Part shown: one piece after another, positions 63,730 to 64,000 of the stretch
Layout: each line of letters starts with the position of its first letter
Numbering within the stretch: position 1 is the stretch's first letter
From: Acanthaster planci
Lineage: Eukaryota; Echinodermata; Asteroidea; Valvatida; Acanthasteridae
Direction of reading: 5' to 3'
Assembly: GCF_001949145.1 (NCBI RefSeq)
Contig: NW_019091429.1
Coordinates: 1,003,891-1,067,890, forward strand
DNA: 64,000 nt
Position numbers and translations under genes: made by a program
The notes under the pieces: generated by a model
The model's database searches: none
Told to the model about the DNA's origin: nothing
What the model saw: only the letters and a program-made list of their open reading frames with translations

Positions 63730-64000
63730 CTGTCAGAAAGAAAAGTTTTATGGTTTACACCTCCACAGTTATTTGTACTTTTAAGCAAGGTAAGCAAGCA
63801 CACCAGAGTTAATTTATTAACGATCATTGCATCACCTGAGGCAAAAGCAGGAAAGAATTATGAATCAAAATCCATATGATCATAAAGTGATTTGCCGGAA
63901 GTATTCTGGATGTCGAGGAAGTTATGCATACAGTTAGATGTACAGTCCAACTTCTCACAAAGCTTGGTTGATCAAACAGGTCACATTCATAATAGTTTTA
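63730..64000 (-). other. DHX9: DHX9 intron, nothing recognised
   Basis: Intron upstream of the exon at 63588-63729; no coding sequence found up to the window edge. Confidence 0.6.

Overview
The window looks like genomic DNA of an invertebrate animal. One gene with short exons, canonical GT-AG introns and very long repeat-filled introns runs through it. There are two runs of N (18179-18307 and 52455-53162) that mark assembly gaps, and no bacterial-style gene packing. I cannot name the species. Frequent TACATGTAC words, tRNA-derived SINEs, and CR1-like, Penelope-like and DIRS-like retroelements fit a marine invertebrate, but that is inference.

The single host gene I can support is the orthologue of DHX9 (RNA helicase A / maleless). 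It lies on the minus strand from 63729 down to 878. I place fifteen consecutive coding exons whose phases join without a break. They run from helicase motif Ia ('PRRISAVS') through [17 protein letters not shown] and QRRGRAGR, then the winged-helix/ratchet region, into the OB fold ('YHKEKRK'). The dsRNA-binding domains and motif I lie beyond the right edge; the last OB-fold part and any glycine-rich tail lie beyond the left edge.

Nearly everything else is intronic mobile DNA. From left to right: a piggyBac element with an internally deleted transposase (2856-5674); a CR1-like non-LTR retroelement with a 2A-like motif, itself split by a 251-bp MITE with an 8-bp target duplication (9471-11345); a DIRS-type tyrosine-recombinase retroelement with inverted terminal repeats and an internal complementary region (12541-18846); a roughly 140-bp tandem array (15310-16222); TA-flanked pogo/Tigger-like elements (19164-20294, 23177-23615, 40853-41315, 56941-57343); a PIF-like TIR element (21278-22291); five copies of a TTAA-flanked piggyBac-type MITE (1-73, 23751-24340, 31410-31995, 42882-44201, 53434-53968), one interrupted by a 718-bp hAT element; two fragments of virus-like Polinton/Maverick-type DNA (26881-29340 and 37226-37976); SINEs; two more DIRS-related stretches (34560-36120 and 58560-60320); a decayed ZNF862-type hAT transposase (45662-50487) broken by a fold-back element and by a head-to-head Penelope-like insertion; a long inverted repeat surrounding the second assembly gap; and a 32-bp minisatellite beside a (TTTG)n run.

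The points most worth following are the Polinton-like remnants, which share an unrecognised domain and carry unusual Cys-rich ORFs; the DIRS end structure; and the way oppositely oriented MITE copies bracket DHX9 exons and TIR elements sit 28-58 nt past three donor sites. The last is notable because DHX9 in mammals acts on RNA duplexes formed by inverted repeats. No operon-like or bacterial system is present.
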